The position numbers were made by a program, and so were the translations under genes. 64,000 bases of DNA from Micromonospora matsumotoense (GTDB lineage Bacteria; Actinomycetota; Actinomycetes; Mycobacteriales; Micromonosporaceae), in the NCBI RefSeq assembly GCF_900091525.1, contig NZ_FMCU01000001.1, positions 124,001 to 188,000 of the forward strand, read 5' to 3'. The notes beneath the pieces were generated by a model that saw nothing but the letters and a program-made list of their open reading frames with translations, did no database searches and was not told where the DNA came from. Below are positions 19,958 to 28,629 of the stretch, piece after piece (position 1 is the first letter of the stretch; every line of letters starts with the position of its first letter).

Positions 19958-21063
19958 GGCCGCTGACCGGGCCAGCCGCCGGCCGGCGGGCCGCTGACCG
20001 GCGGCGGCGCGGACGCCTGCTGACGGGGGGCCACCGCGGGCAGCGGGATGGTCGACATCACCCGGTGCACCACGTGGTCGGCGGGCACGTCGTCGGCGAG
20101 CGCGTCATAGCTGAGCACCAGCCGGTGCCGCAGGATGTCCGGTGCGATGTCCTGGACGTCCTGCGGCAACGCGTAGTCCCGGCCGCGCAGCAACGCCAGC
20201 GCCCGGGTGGCCCGGATCAGGCCGAGCGAGGCGCGCGGGCTGGCCCCGTACTGGATCAGCCGGGCCACGTCGGGCATGCCGTGCTCGGCGGGGCTGCGGG
20301 TGGCCAGCACCAGCCGGACGGCGTAGTCGACCAGCGCGTTGTGCACGAAGACCTGGTCGGCCTTGCGTTGCAGGGCGAGCAGGTCGTCGGCGGTGAAGAC
20401 CTGCGCCGGCACGGGCGCGGCGACCCCCATCCGGTAGACAATCTCCCGCTCCTCCGCGTCGGTGGGGTACCCGACGACGATCTTCATCAGGAAGCGGTCC
20501 CGCTGCGCCTCCGGCAACGGGTAGACGCCCTCCTGCTCGATCGGGTTCTGGGTGGCCATCACCAGGAACGGGTCGGGCACCCGGTGGGTCTGGCCGCCGA
20601 TGGAGACCTGCCGCTCGCTCATCACCTCCAGCAGCGCCGACTGCACCTTGGCCGGGGCCCGGTTGATCTCGTCGGCGAGCAGGAAGTTCACGAAGACCGG
20701 GCCCAGCTCGACGTCGAACTTCTCACTCGACTGCCGGTAGATCCGGGTGCCCATGATGTCGGCCGGGACCAGGTCCGGGGTGAACTGCACCCGGGCGAAC
20801 TCCCCGCCCACCACCCGGGCCAGGGTCTCCACCGCGAGGGTCTTGGCCACCCCCGGTACGCCCTCCAGCAGGCAGTGCCCCCGGGCCAGGAGCGCCACGA
20901 ACATCCGCTCCACCATCCGGTCCTGCCCGACGATCACCCGTTTGATCTCGAACAGCGCCCGCTCCAGCAGGGTGGCGTCCTGGGCGGGGGTGGTCACCGC
21001 CGCAGGTGTCTCGGGGGCCGTCCCATTCGGAGTCGGAGCGTCGGGCGTGGTCGGCTGGGCCAC
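19954..21063 (-). CDS. MoxR-family AAA+ ATPase
   Basis: Predicted chaperone ATPase. Walker A GVPGVAKT is at about residues 69-76, Walker B LLADEINRAP at about 130, sensor 1 in VMATQNPIEQ, and an arginine-finger region follows in the AAA lid-2 domain. The N-terminal 40 residues are Pro/Thr-rich and the C-terminus is Pro/Gly-rich. The GTG at 21063 was chosen for GGAGG 5 nt upstream, giving 369 aa; longer frames read through the promoter. First gene of moxR-DUF58-VWA. Confidence 0.92.
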   Translation of the reverse strand: MAQPTTPDAPTPNGTAPETPAAVTTPAQDATLLERALFEIKRVIVGQDRMVERMFVALLARGHCLLEGVPGVAKTLAVETLARVVGGEFARVQFTPDLVPADIMGTRIYRQSSEKFDVELGPVFVNFLLADEINRAPAKVQSALLEVMSERQVSIGGQTHRVPDPFLVMATQNPIEQEGVYPLPEAQRDRFLMKIVVGYPTDAEEREIVYRMGVAAPVPAQVFTADDLLALQRKADQVFVHNALVDYAVRLVLATRSPAEHGMPDVARLIQYGASPRASLGLIRATRALALLRGRDYALPQDVQDIAPDILRHRLVLSYDALADDVPADHVVHRVMSTIPLPAVAPRQQASAPPPVSGPPAGGWPGQRP

Positions 21064-21303
21064 CGGTCCTCCACAGCATGATCGGTCGTCGTGGCGTGGT
21101 GCGGTAACAAGACTCGCATGCCCGGCTGAGAGCCGAGGTGGGGAGAACCCGATTTCCGCCGCGCCGTCCCGATCACCGAATCGCTGAACGAGGGTGGACA
21201 CGAAGGGGTCTGCCGCGTGTACGATTCACCCCGTCGCCGGGCGGCTCCCCCCGTGGCCGCCCGGCGCGCTAACCTCCGGTCCCGGCGTGCCTACACTCCC
21301 CTG

Positions 21304-21534
21304 GTGACCGATCCCACCCCCGCCGACGAGACCCCCGTCTGTTCGTCCCGAGGGTGTCGCGCCCCCGCCAGTTGGGCGTTGCGTTGGAACAATCCCCGGC
21401 TGCACACCCCCGACCGGCGCAAGACCTGGCTCGCCTGCCCGGCCCACCGGAGCAGCCTCGGCGACTTTCTCGACGCCCGCGGGTTCCTCCGGGAGGTCGC
21501 CGCGCTCCCCGGATCGCATACCCTCGAAGCGTGA
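21304..21534 (+). CDS. Small conserved Cys-containing protein
   Basis: 76-aa protein of unknown function. The spacing CSSRGC, then WLACPAHR (Cys and His) suggests a small zinc-binding knuckle. Other conserved-looking parts are WALRWNNPRLHTPDRRKTW and FLDARGFLREV. The GTG at 21304 lacks a Shine-Dalgarno, but TACACT lies 6 nt before it, pointing to a leaderless mRNA. The stop overlaps the next gene by 4 nt (GTGA), so it is the first gene of a coupled operon with two PH-domain membrane proteins. Confidence 0.7.
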   Translation: MTDPTPADETPVCSSRGCRAPASWALRWNNPRLHTPDRRKTWLACPAHRSSLGDFLDARGFLREVAALPGSHTLEA

Positions 21535-22049
21535 ACGCTGCCGAGCCACCCCAGTCCCCGGTGAGCGCCCTGGAACCCTGGCCCGACACGGTCCGCTGGC
21601 AGCCGATCTCGACCGACCTGATCTGGGTCGAGTTGCTCCGCCTGGCGCTGGGCCTGGCGGTGCTGCTGGTCGGGCTGGCGGTGGGCTGGGCGTGGCACGG
21701 GCACTGGCTGTTCGGCGTGGGCTGCGCCGTGGTGCTGCTCGGCGGCGGCTGGCGGGCGTGGACGATCGTCCGGGCCGTCCACGCCTGGGGGTACGCCGAA
21801 CGCGCCGACGACCTGCTGGTCCGGCACGGGCTGCTGGTGCGCCGGTTGTCCATCGTGCCGTACTCGCGGATGCAGTTCGTCGACGTCAGCGCCGGCCCGC
21901 TGGAACGCGCCTTCGACCTGGCCACCGTGCAGCTGCACACCGCCGCGGCGGCCACCGACGCCCGGGTGCCCGGCCTCCGGCCGGCCGAGGCGTCCCGGCT
22001 GCGCGACCGGCTCACCGCCCTCGGCGAGGACCGGGCGGAGGGGCTGTGA
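21531..22049 (+). CDS. PH-domain membrane protein, YdbS-like
   Basis: 172-aa protein with two close transmembrane helices (about residues 34-75) followed by one bacterial PH domain (bPH2/DUF304) with LLVRHGLLVRRLSIVPYSRM and FDLATVQLHTAA. This is the YdbS layout. GTG overlaps the upstream stop and the end overlaps the next start, so translation is coupled at both ends. The pair YdbS/YdbT in Bacillus affects resistance to cell-surface antimicrobial peptides; a similar envelope role here is inferred. Confidence 0.85.
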   Translation: MNAAEPPQSPVSALEPWPDTVRWQPISTDLIWVELLRLALGLAVLLVGLAVGWAWHGHWLFGVGCAVVLLGGGWRAWTIVRAVHAWGYAERADDLLVRHGLLVRRLSIVPYSRMQFVDVSAGPLERAFDLATVQLHTAAAATDARVPGLRPAEASRLRDRLTALGEDRAEGL

Positions 22050-23596
22050 CCGACGGCCACCCCGGCCCCGGCGCGGCCCACCCGACGCCCCCGGACGTCC
22101 CGGCGGCTCCGGATTCCCCGCCGGCGATGCAGATCCGGCCGACCTGGGGGACCCCTGCGGTGCCGGCGGCCCCGGCGGCCCCGACTGTCCCGGCGGCCCC
22201 GGCGGCTCCGGGTCATCCGCCGGTCCCGGCGGAGCCGACCGACCAGGGTGGGGCGGCGGGCGGTGCCGAGCCACGGCAGCGGCTGCACCCGTTGAGCCCG
22301 GTGTTGCACGGGGCGAAGTCCCTGTTCGTGGTGATCGCCGGCCTCTCCTGGTCGACGCTGTCCCGGGTCGGCTTCGGCTGGTTCGCCGTGCTGGTGGCGG
22401 TGCTCGCCCTGGGCGCGACCGTGCTGGCGGTGGTCAGCTGGTACAACACCGGCTACCACATCGTCGGGCGGGAACTGCGGGTGTACGAGGGCCTGCTGTG
22501 GCGACGGACCCGGGCGATCCCGCTGGAGCGGTTACAGTCCGTGGAGGTGGTCCGCCCGCTGCTGGCGCAGCTCACCGGCCTGGCCGAACTGCGCCTGGAG
22601 GTGGTCGGCGGCGGCAAGACCGAGGCGCCGCTGGCGTACCTCTCGGTCGCCGACGCGGCCCGGCTGCGGCAGCGACTGCTCGCCGTGGCCGCCGGCACGC
22701 CCGCCCGGGAGACCGCCGACGCGGTCCCGCCACCGGCCGGCGACCCGGCGGTGGACGCCGCCGCGCCGGTCGCGCGGGAGCCGGCGGGCCGGCCACTGCA
22801 CGCGGTGAGCAACACCGACCTGCTGGTCAGCCAGCTGCTCACCCCGCAGGCGTTCCTGCTCCCGGTCGGGGTGGCCTTCGTGGTGTTCCAGTTCCTCTCC
22901 GAGGGCTCCTGGTCGTTCATCGCGGTGGCCAGCACCCTCACCGCGATGGCCGGTGTGCTGCTGCAACCGGTCCGCCGGGTCCTCGACGACTGGAACTTCC
23001 GGCTGGCCCGCGAGGCCGACCGGCTGCGCATCCACAACGGGCTGCTGGAGACCCGGATGCAGACCGTCCCGCTGGAACGGGTACAGACCGTCGTGGTGAC
23101 CTGGCCGCTGCTATGGCGGATGAAGGGCTGGCTGCGGCTGCGGCTGGAGGTCGCCGGCTATTCCGGCGGCGAGACGGACGACCGCAACCGGCCCGACCGG
23201 CTGCTCCCCGTCGGCGACCGGGAGACCGGTGCACGGATCGTCGCCGAGGTGCTGCCCGGGGTACGCCTCGGCGCGCTGCCGCTGACCGCGCCACCGGCCC
23301 GGGTCCGTTGGCTGCGACCGCTCAGTGCCCGCCGGCTCGCCGCCGGGCTCGACGAACGGGTCTTCGCCGCCCGGTCCGGCCTGCTCACCCGGGAGCTGGC
23401 GCTGGTCCCGTACGCCCGGGTCCAGAGCGTGCGGGTGGTGCAGGGCCCGGCCCAGCGCCGGCTACGGCTGGCCACGGTGCACGTCGACACCGCCGGTGGG
23501 GCCGGTGCCACCGCGTACCACCGCGACCTGGCGGAGGCGTGGGCGCTCGCCGCAGAGCTGACCGCGCGGGTGCACGCCGCCCGCCGCACCCGCTGA
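22046..23596 (+). CDS. Multi-PH-domain membrane protein, YdbT-like
   Basis: 516-aa partner of the YdbS-like protein. A Pro/Ala-rich N-terminus with repeated PAAP units (about residues 15-75) precedes two transmembrane pairs (about 100-130 and 270-310). These alternate with three bPH2 domains, whose signatures are VYEGLLWRRTRAIPLERLQSV, IHNGLLETRMQTVPLERVQ and ARSGLLTRELALVPYARVQ. The GTG start overlaps the upstream stop by 4 nt. Likely acts at the membrane with its neighbour. Confidence 0.87.
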   Translation: MTDGHPGPGAAHPTPPDVPAAPDSPPAMQIRPTWGTPAVPAAPAAPTVPAAPAAPGHPPVPAEPTDQGGAAGGAEPRQRLHPLSPVLHGAKSLFVVIAGLSWSTLSRVGFGWFAVLVAVLALGATVLAVVSWYNTGYHIVGRELRVYEGLLWRRTRAIPLERLQSVEVVRPLLAQLTGLAELRLEVVGGGKTEAPLAYLSVADAARLRQRLLAVAAGTPARETADAVPPPAGDPAVDAAAPVAREPAGRPLHAVSNTDLLVSQLLTPQAFLLPVGVAFVVFQFLSEGSWSFIAVASTLTAMAGVLLQPVRRVLDDWNFRLAREADRLRIHNGLLETRMQTVPLERVQTVVVTWPLLWRMKGWLRLRLEVAGYSGGETDDRNRPDRLLPVGDRETGARIVAEVLPGVRLGALPLTAPPARVRWLRPLSARRLAAGLDERVFAARSGLLTRELALVPYARVQSVRVVQGPAQRRLRLATVHVDTAGGAGATAYHRDLAEAWALAAELTARVHAARRTR

Positions 23597-23639
23597 CCCG
23601 CACACCGGTCCGGCCCAGGCCGACGCCCGACGCGCCCGG

Positions 23640-24674
23640 TCAGCGCCCGACGGGCTCCGACGGGACGACCGCGGCCGGGGCGACCGGAGCTGCACCGCCC
23701 GCTTCGTCGCCGGCACCGGCACGCCGGGAGCGCCGGGCCCGCCAGGCCCGCTCGGCCAGCCCGACGACCAGGAACGTCATCCCCACGTATGCCCAGCCGA
23801 CCAGCACGTCGATGACGTAGTGCTCACCGCTGTAGACCAGGGTGAAGGTCATCGCCAGCGGGTACGCCAGCAGCAGCGGCCACCACCGCCGGCGGGTCGA
23901 CCGCAGGAAGAACAGCACCACGAACAGCGCCCAGGCGGTGTGCAGCGAGGGCATCGCGGCGACCGGGTTGGAGGCGATCTGCCCGGCGTTGAGCAGGTTG
24001 CCCGCGCCGTGCATGCCGAACTCCCTCCACCCCCGGGTGGAGATCCGGGCGACCTCGGTGAGCAGGCCGTTCTGTGCCGCCCACCACGGCGGCGCAGCCG
24101 GATAGACGAAGTAGGTGACCAGGCCGGCCGCGCAGAGGAAACCCCAGCGCCGCATGTACGCCCCCCAGCGCGCGCGGCTGCGCATCCAGAGCACGGCCGC
24201 CGCGGCCAGCGTCACCACGAAGTGGGAGAAGTAGACCCAGCTGACCAGCACGTCCCACCAGTGCACCTCGGGGCGGTAGAGGTGCTGCTGGAGCCAGACC
24301 GTCGGCACCTCGCCCCCGGTCGCCCAGCCGAACATCACCCGGTCGGCGACGATCAGCTCGTAGGCGTGCGGGGTACGACCGTTGTCGGCGAAGCCCCGGG
24401 AGAGGTTGTAGAAGGCGAGCAGCAGCACCACCGGAATCCAGTCCCGGGCGAAGCTCAGGTGGCTGCGCCAGGGCCGACCCCAGTTCCAGGCGACGGTGCC
24501 GGCCCAGATCCAGAGGAAGGCGTACGCCGGATCGGTCGGCAGGCCGATGGCCAGCCAGGTCACGACGAAGGCGACGCCCCAGACGGACATCGCGATCACG
24601 CGGCGTCGGCCACCGACGGACGGGTCGACGGGCTCGGACGGGACGGGGGGCGGGGGCTCAGTCAGAACGGCCAT
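23640..24674 (-). CDS. PAP2-superfamily membrane phosphotransferase/phosphatase (AUR1/inositolphosphotransferase-like)
   Basis: 344-aa integral membrane enzyme with about six helices. The PAP2 active-site motifs are MPSLHTAWALF (motif 2) and SGEHYVIDVLVGWAY (motif 3). The order and spacing match the PAP2_3 group that includes inositol-phosphotransferases, so a role in phospholipid or lipoglycan synthesis is plausible. The C-terminus is Ala/Pro-rich. The ATG at 24674 has TAACCT 8 nt upstream and no Shine-Dalgarno. Convergent with the PH-domain operon and divergent from the thioesterase. Confidence 0.8.
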   Translation of the reverse strand: MAVLTEPPPPVPSEPVDPSVGGRRRVIAMSVWGVAFVVTWLAIGLPTDPAYAFLWIWAGTVAWNWGRPWRSHLSFARDWIPVVLLLAFYNLSRGFADNGRTPHAYELIVADRVMFGWATGGEVPTVWLQQHLYRPEVHWWDVLVSWVYFSHFVVTLAAAAVLWMRSRARWGAYMRRWGFLCAAGLVTYFVYPAAPPWWAAQNGLLTEVARISTRGWREFGMHGAGNLLNAGQIASNPVAAMPSLHTAWALFVVLFFLRSTRRRWWPLLLAYPLAMTFTLVYSGEHYVIDVLVGWAYVGMTFLVVGLAERAWRARRSRRAGAGDEAGGAAPVAPAAVVPSEPVGR

Positions 24675-24826
24675 CGCGGTCAAGGTTAACGGTGGGCGAC
24701 GCATCGACCACCGCCGACCACCTGTCGGGTGGCCGCCGGGAGCCTGACCACACCGCCAGGGGCGAACCACCCGATTCCGGCGCCGCGGCCGGTCGGTCTC
24801 CCGGCCGACGCCGGTGGCCCGCCCAC

Positions 24827-24840
24827 TAGGCTGATCCCCA
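24827..24840 (+). promoter_or_regulatory. Leaderless promoter of the thioesterase operon
   Basis: TAGGCT (24827-24832) is followed by 7 nt and the ATG at 24840, with no ribosome-binding site. The same TAGGCT-N7-ATG pattern is seen at 43095. Confidence 0.45.
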
Positions 24841-25244
24841 TGCTGGAACAGCCGGACGCACCGTTCCCGCCGGGGCTGACCGCCCAGGTGGAGCTGACCG
24901 TCGCCGACGCCGACACCGCGCGGGCCGTCGGCTCCGGTGACGTGCCGGTGCTGGCCACCCCCCGGGTACTCGCCCTCGCCGAGGCCGCCACGGTGGCCGC
25001 GACGACGCCCCGGATGCCCGCCGGCCGGACCACGGTCGGGGTCCGGGTCGAGCTGGCCCACCTGGTCGCCACCCCGGTGGGGCGTACCGTGGTGGCGCAC
25101 GCCCGGCTGGTCGAGGCCGACGGCCGGCGGCTGCTGTTCGAGGTGACGGTGACCGACGGCGACACGACGGTGGCGTCGGGCCGGGTGGAGCGGGCGCTGG
25201 TCGACCGGCAGCGCTTCGTCGAGCGGGCGGCGCGGGTGTCATGA
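24840..25244 (+). CDS. FlK-like hot-dog thioesterase
   Basis: 134-aa hot-dog-fold acyl-CoA thioesterase resembling fluoroacetyl-CoA thioesterase FlK in VPVLATPRVLALAEAATV (active-site Thr and Glu region) and in the central TTVGVRVELAHLVATPVG. Likely hydrolyses a small acyl-CoA in the cytoplasm; real fluoroacetate detoxification is not implied. The stop overlaps the metallo-hydrolase start by 4 nt, so the two are coupled. Confidence 0.8.
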   Translation: MLEQPDAPFPPGLTAQVELTVADADTARAVGSGDVPVLATPRVLALAEAATVAATTPRMPAGRTTVGVRVELAHLVATPVGRTVVAHARLVEADGRRLLFEVTVTDGDTTVASGRVERALVDRQRFVERAARVS

Positions 25245-26071
25245 CGTACCGGTTCGTGGAGATCGCCGACCGGGTCCACGTGCTGCGGGAGCCGCTGCTC
25301 GACGTCAACGTCACGCTGGTGGTCGGCGAGGACGCGGCGCTGCTGGTGGACACCCTGTCCACCGCCGGGCAGGCCGCCGAACTGGCCACCGCGGCGCGGG
25401 CGGTCACCCCGCACCCGTGGACGCTGGTCAACACCCACCACCACTTCGACCACTGCTTCGGCAACGCGACGCTCGCCGCCGACCCACCCCGCCCGGTGTA
25501 CGCGCACGAGGTGGCCGCCGCCGCGATGCGGGACCGCCCGGACCGGCTGCGCCGGGCGGCGTACGAGGAGATGCGGGCGGAGCATCCCGGGCTCGCCGCC
25601 GAGCTGGCCGGGACGACCCTGCTGGCCCCGACGCACACCGTGCACACCGAGACGGTGCTGGACGTCGGCGGCCGGCGGGTGGTGCTGCGGCATCCTGGAC
25701 ACGGGCACACCGACGCGGATCTGGTGGTGCACGTGCCGGATGCCGACGTGCTGGTCGCCGGGGATCTGGTGGAGCAGTCCGGGCCGCCGGCCTTCGAGGA
25801 GTCGTACCCGTTGCAGTGGCCGGACGCGGTGGCCGAGCTGCTGCGGATGACCACCCCCGCGACGGTGGTGGTGCCGGGCCACGGCGCGCCGGTGGACGTG
25901 GCGTTCGTCCGGGCCCAGCACGCCCGACTGGCGGAGCTGGCCTGGCTGATCCGGGCCGCCCACACCGGCGGCGCACCGCCGGAGCGGGTGGCCGCCGACT
26001 CCCCGTTCGGCGCCCGACCCGGCCTCGCCGCCGCCCGCCGGGGCTACCTCGAACTCGACGGCACCCCCTGA
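25241..26071 (+). CDS. Metallo-beta-lactamase-fold hydrolase
   Basis: 276-aa MBL-fold enzyme with the zinc motif NTHHHFDHCFGN (about residues 64-75), the third ligand His in HPGHGHTDAD, Asp in VAGDLVEQSG and His in VPGHGAPVD. No signal peptide. It could be a glyoxalase II- or quorum-lactonase-like hydrolase; coupling to a thioesterase suggests thioester or small-molecule turnover. ATG start within an ATGA overlap. Confidence 0.86.
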   Translation: MTYRFVEIADRVHVLREPLLDVNVTLVVGEDAALLVDTLSTAGQAAELATAARAVTPHPWTLVNTHHHFDHCFGNATLAADPPRPVYAHEVAAAAMRDRPDRLRRAAYEEMRAEHPGLAAELAGTTLLAPTHTVHTETVLDVGGRRVVLRHPGHGHTDADLVVHVPDADVLVAGDLVEQSGPPAFEESYPLQWPDAVAELLRMTTPATVVVPGHGAPVDVAFVRAQHARLAELAWLIRAAHTGGAPPERVAADSPFGARPGLAAARRGYLELDGTP

Positions 26072-26122
26072 CGCCCACCCGCTGACCGGTCGGGCGCTGC
26101 GGCGACCGCGCCCGGGGTGCGG

Positions 26123-27055
26123 TCAGTCGGCGAAGCGGCGGCGCACCTCGTCCCGGGTGGGCATGGCGACCGCCCCGCCGGGCGACTCGCAGACCAGGCC
26201 GGCGACGCGCAGCGCGAACGCCACCCGCCGGTGCCAGTCGGCCGGCCCGGTCGGTTCGCCGTCGACCAGCAGTTCGGCGACGAGCGCGGCCATCACCGAG
26301 TCGCCCGCGCCGGTGGCGTCCACCGCCCGCACCTTCGGCGCGGGCACCCGGACCGGGTCGGGGCCGGCGGCGACCAAGGCACCGTCCGCGCCGAGCGTCA
26401 CCACCACCGTGCCCGCGCCCAGCTCCCGCAGGTACGCCGCGACCCCCTCGACCGGTTCGTCGGGCCAGAGCAGCGCGGCGTCGGCGCTGCTGAGCTTCAC
26501 CAGGTGCGCCCCGGCGACGAACTCGACCACCACCTCCCGCAGGCCGGCCAGGGCCGCCGGGCCGGCCAGCAGCCGGGGCCGGACGTTGGGGTCGAAGACC
26601 CGCAGGCCGGGCGCGAGCGACCAGGCCCGGCGGGCGGCGGCGAGCGTCGGCGGGCTGAGCAGCACGATCGAGCCGCAGTAGAGCACGTCCGCGCCGTCGA
26701 CCAGCGCCACGTCCAGGTCGTCGGCGGCGAGCAGCCCGTACGACGGGGGTTCGCCGTAGAAGCGGAAGTCCGGCTCGGCCCCGGTGTGCGTGGTGACCGC
26801 CAGCGTGGTGGGCGCCGGCACGGTGACCGCCCCGGCCAGTCCGACCCCGGCGTCCGCCAGGAAGTCGCGGATCCGGCCGGCGAGCACGTCGTCGCCGAGC
26901 GAGCCGACGAACTGGGCCGTGCCGCCGAGCCGGGCCACCCCGACGGCGACGTTGAGCGGGCCGCCGCCGATCGCCTGCCGGAACACCGGCCGCCCCTCGC
27001 ACTCGGCGTCCAACAGGTCGATCAGCGCCTCACCGAGCACCACCGCGTATCCCAC
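26123..27055 (-). CDS. PfkB-family carbohydrate kinase (fructokinase-like)
   Basis: 310-aa ribokinase-fold sugar kinase. The N-terminal motif is GGGPLNVAVGVARLGG (about residues 30-45), and the C-terminal anion-hole and catalytic base lie in DATGAGDSVMAAL (Asp about 252). Most similar in layout to fructokinases. GTG 27055 has GGAGG 5 nt upstream. It stands alone, convergent with the metallo-hydrolase. Confidence 0.88.
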   Translation of the reverse strand: MGYAVVLGEALIDLLDAECEGRPVFRQAIGGGPLNVAVGVARLGGTAQFVGSLGDDVLAGRIRDFLADAGVGLAGAVTVPAPTTLAVTTHTGAEPDFRFYGEPPSYGLLAADDLDVALVDGADVLYCGSIVLLSPPTLAAARRAWSLAPGLRVFDPNVRPRLLAGPAALAGLREVVVEFVAGAHLVKLSSADAALLWPDEPVEGVAAYLRELGAGTVVVTLGADGALVAAGPDPVRVPAPKVRAVDATGAGDSVMAALVAELLVDGEPTGPADWHRRVAFALRVAGLVCESPGGAVAMPTRDEVRRRFAD

Positions 27056-27393
27056 GTCGCCTCCCAGCGCGTCGTCGTCCGGCTACCAGGCTGGCACAAC
27101 GGCCCATGCCGATCGGGGGCGGCCGGGCAACCAGATCCCACCCATCGAGCAACGACTATTGCGTGGTTCGTCCGGACGTGATGGTATTGCTGTGCCGGGC
27201 CGGCGCGGAGGGCTGCCGCACCCGCTCGGCGATCAGCTGGGGTCAGACGCGAGAGGCACCGGTCCGTGGGCACGGACCGCCGACGGCACGCGCCCGTCGG
27301 CCCCTGTCGGGCCGCCGGCCAGAGCCGCGACCGACGCATCCCTCACCTTGTGCGGGCGGGCGTTCGCGCCACCCCGCGGATCAGGAGAAGCTC
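27056..27393. promoter_or_regulatory. 338-bp divergent intergenic region (sugar kinase / LPMO)
   Basis: Contains the 5' regions of both genes. The AT-richer stretch 27150-27190 holds TTGCGT (27159-27164) and, 17 nt on, TGGTAT, a weak promoter candidate for the LPMO gene; this would give a 5' UTR of about 200 nt. No ORF, tRNA or clear operator (no DasR- or CebR-like palindrome) was seen. Confidence 0.35.
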
Positions 27394-28524
27394 GTGCTTC
27401 GTTCCCGTACGGCCGCGTTGTTCACCGCGGCCGCCACCCTCGCCTTCGGGGCCGTCGCCCTGACGGTGCAGCCCGAACCGGCCGCCGCGCACGGCACGCC
27501 GATCGTCCCGGGCAGCCGGACCTACCTGTGCTGGCAGGACGGCCTCAGCCCCACCGGCGAGATCAGGCCGAACAACCCGGCCTGCTCCGCCGCCGTCGCC
27601 CAGAGCGGCACCAACTCCCTCTACAACTGGTTCAGCGTGCTGCGCTCGGACGCCGGCGGACGCACCGTCGGCTTCATCCCCGACGGCAAGCTGTGCAGCG
27701 GCGGCAACACCGGTTTCGCCGGGTACGACCTGGCCCGCACCGACTGGCCGCTGACCCACCTGACGTCCGGCGCGCGGCTGGACTTCAAGTACAGCAACTG
27801 GGCCCACCACCCCGGCACGTTCTACTTCTATGTGACGAAGGACAGCTGGAGCCCGACCCGGCCGCTGGCCTGGGGTGACCTGGAGGAGCCGTTCCTCACG
27901 GTGACCAACCCGCCCCAGCGGGGCGCGTCGGGCACCAACGAGGGGCACTACTACTTCAGCGGGAACCTGCCGTCGGGCAAGTCCGGCCGGCACATCATCT
28001 ACTCCCGCTGGGTCCGCTCGGACAGCCAGGAGAACTTCTTCGGCTGCTCCGACGTCACCTTCGACGGTGGCAACGGCCAGGTGACCGGGGTCGGCACCGG
28101 CGGCCCGACGCTGCCCCCCACCACCACCCCGGCGCCGCCGACCACCACCCCGCCGCCCACGAGCACCCCGCCGCCGACCACCACCCCGCCGCCCGTCACG
28201 ACCACCCCGCCGCTGCCGGGTGGCGACTGCATGGCGGTCTACCGGGTGGTCAGCACCTGGAACGGCGGCTTCCAGGGTGAGGTCACCATCATGAACCACA
28301 GCTCCCGGACGTACGGCGGCTGGGTGGCGAGCTGGACGTTGCCCAGCGGCCAGCAGCTCAACCAGGTGTGGAACGGCACCCTGTCCGCCAACGGGTCGAC
28401 GGTGAGCGTCACCAACGCCAACTACAACGGCAGCATCGCGCCGGAGGCGACGACCACCTTCGGCTTCACCGCCACCACCAGCGGCACCGGCGGTCTGCCG
28501 ACCGTCTCGTGCAGCGGTCGGTGA
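27394..28524 (+). CDS. Secreted lytic polysaccharide monooxygenase (AA10) with CBM2
   Basis: Copper enzyme that oxidatively cleaves chitin or cellulose outside the cell. A 32-residue signal peptide ends at AAA, so His33 becomes the N-terminal copper ligand (HGTPIVPGSR). The second brace histidine is in NWAHHPGTFYFYVTK, typical of AA10. The catalytic domain (33 to about 225) is joined by a Pro/Thr repeat linker (about 234-274) to a family 2 carbohydrate-binding module (about 277-376). Length 376 aa. GTG has AGGAG 6 nt upstream. Followed by a strong terminator. Confidence 0.93.
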   Translation: MLRSRTAALFTAAATLAFGAVALTVQPEPAAAHGTPIVPGSRTYLCWQDGLSPTGEIRPNNPACSAAVAQSGTNSLYNWFSVLRSDAGGRTVGFIPDGKLCSGGNTGFAGYDLARTDWPLTHLTSGARLDFKYSNWAHHPGTFYFYVTKDSWSPTRPLAWGDLEEPFLTVTNPPQRGASGTNEGHYYFSGNLPSGKSGRHIIYSRWVRSDSQENFFGCSDVTFDGGNGQVTGVGTGGPTLPPTTTPAPPTTTPPPTSTPPPTTTPPPVTTTPPLPGGDCMAVYRVVSTWNGGFQGEVTIMNHSSRTYGGWVASWTLPSGQQLNQVWNGTLSANGSTVSVTNANYNGSIAPEATTTFGFTATTSGTGGLPTVSCSGR

Positions 28525-28540
28525 CGATCCGCTGAGCAGA

Positions 28541-28575
28541 CCGGAGGTCCACGCCCGTCGGGCGTGGACCTCCGG
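28541..28575 (+). terminator. Strong terminator after the LPMO gene
   Basis: CCGGAGGTCCACGCCC (28541-28556) pairs perfectly with GGGCGTGGACCTCCGG (28560-28575) around a 3-nt loop. It lies between convergent genes and can serve both. Confidence 0.85.
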
Positions 28576-28629
28576 CTCGTCCGGGGACCGGCGTCGGCGT
28601 CGCCGTGCCGGTCCGGCGGGCCACCCCGG

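Noticed and set aside
27056..27393. Possible DasR or CebR operator before the LPMO gene
   Set aside because: No palindrome close to the known consensus of either regulator was found in the gap.
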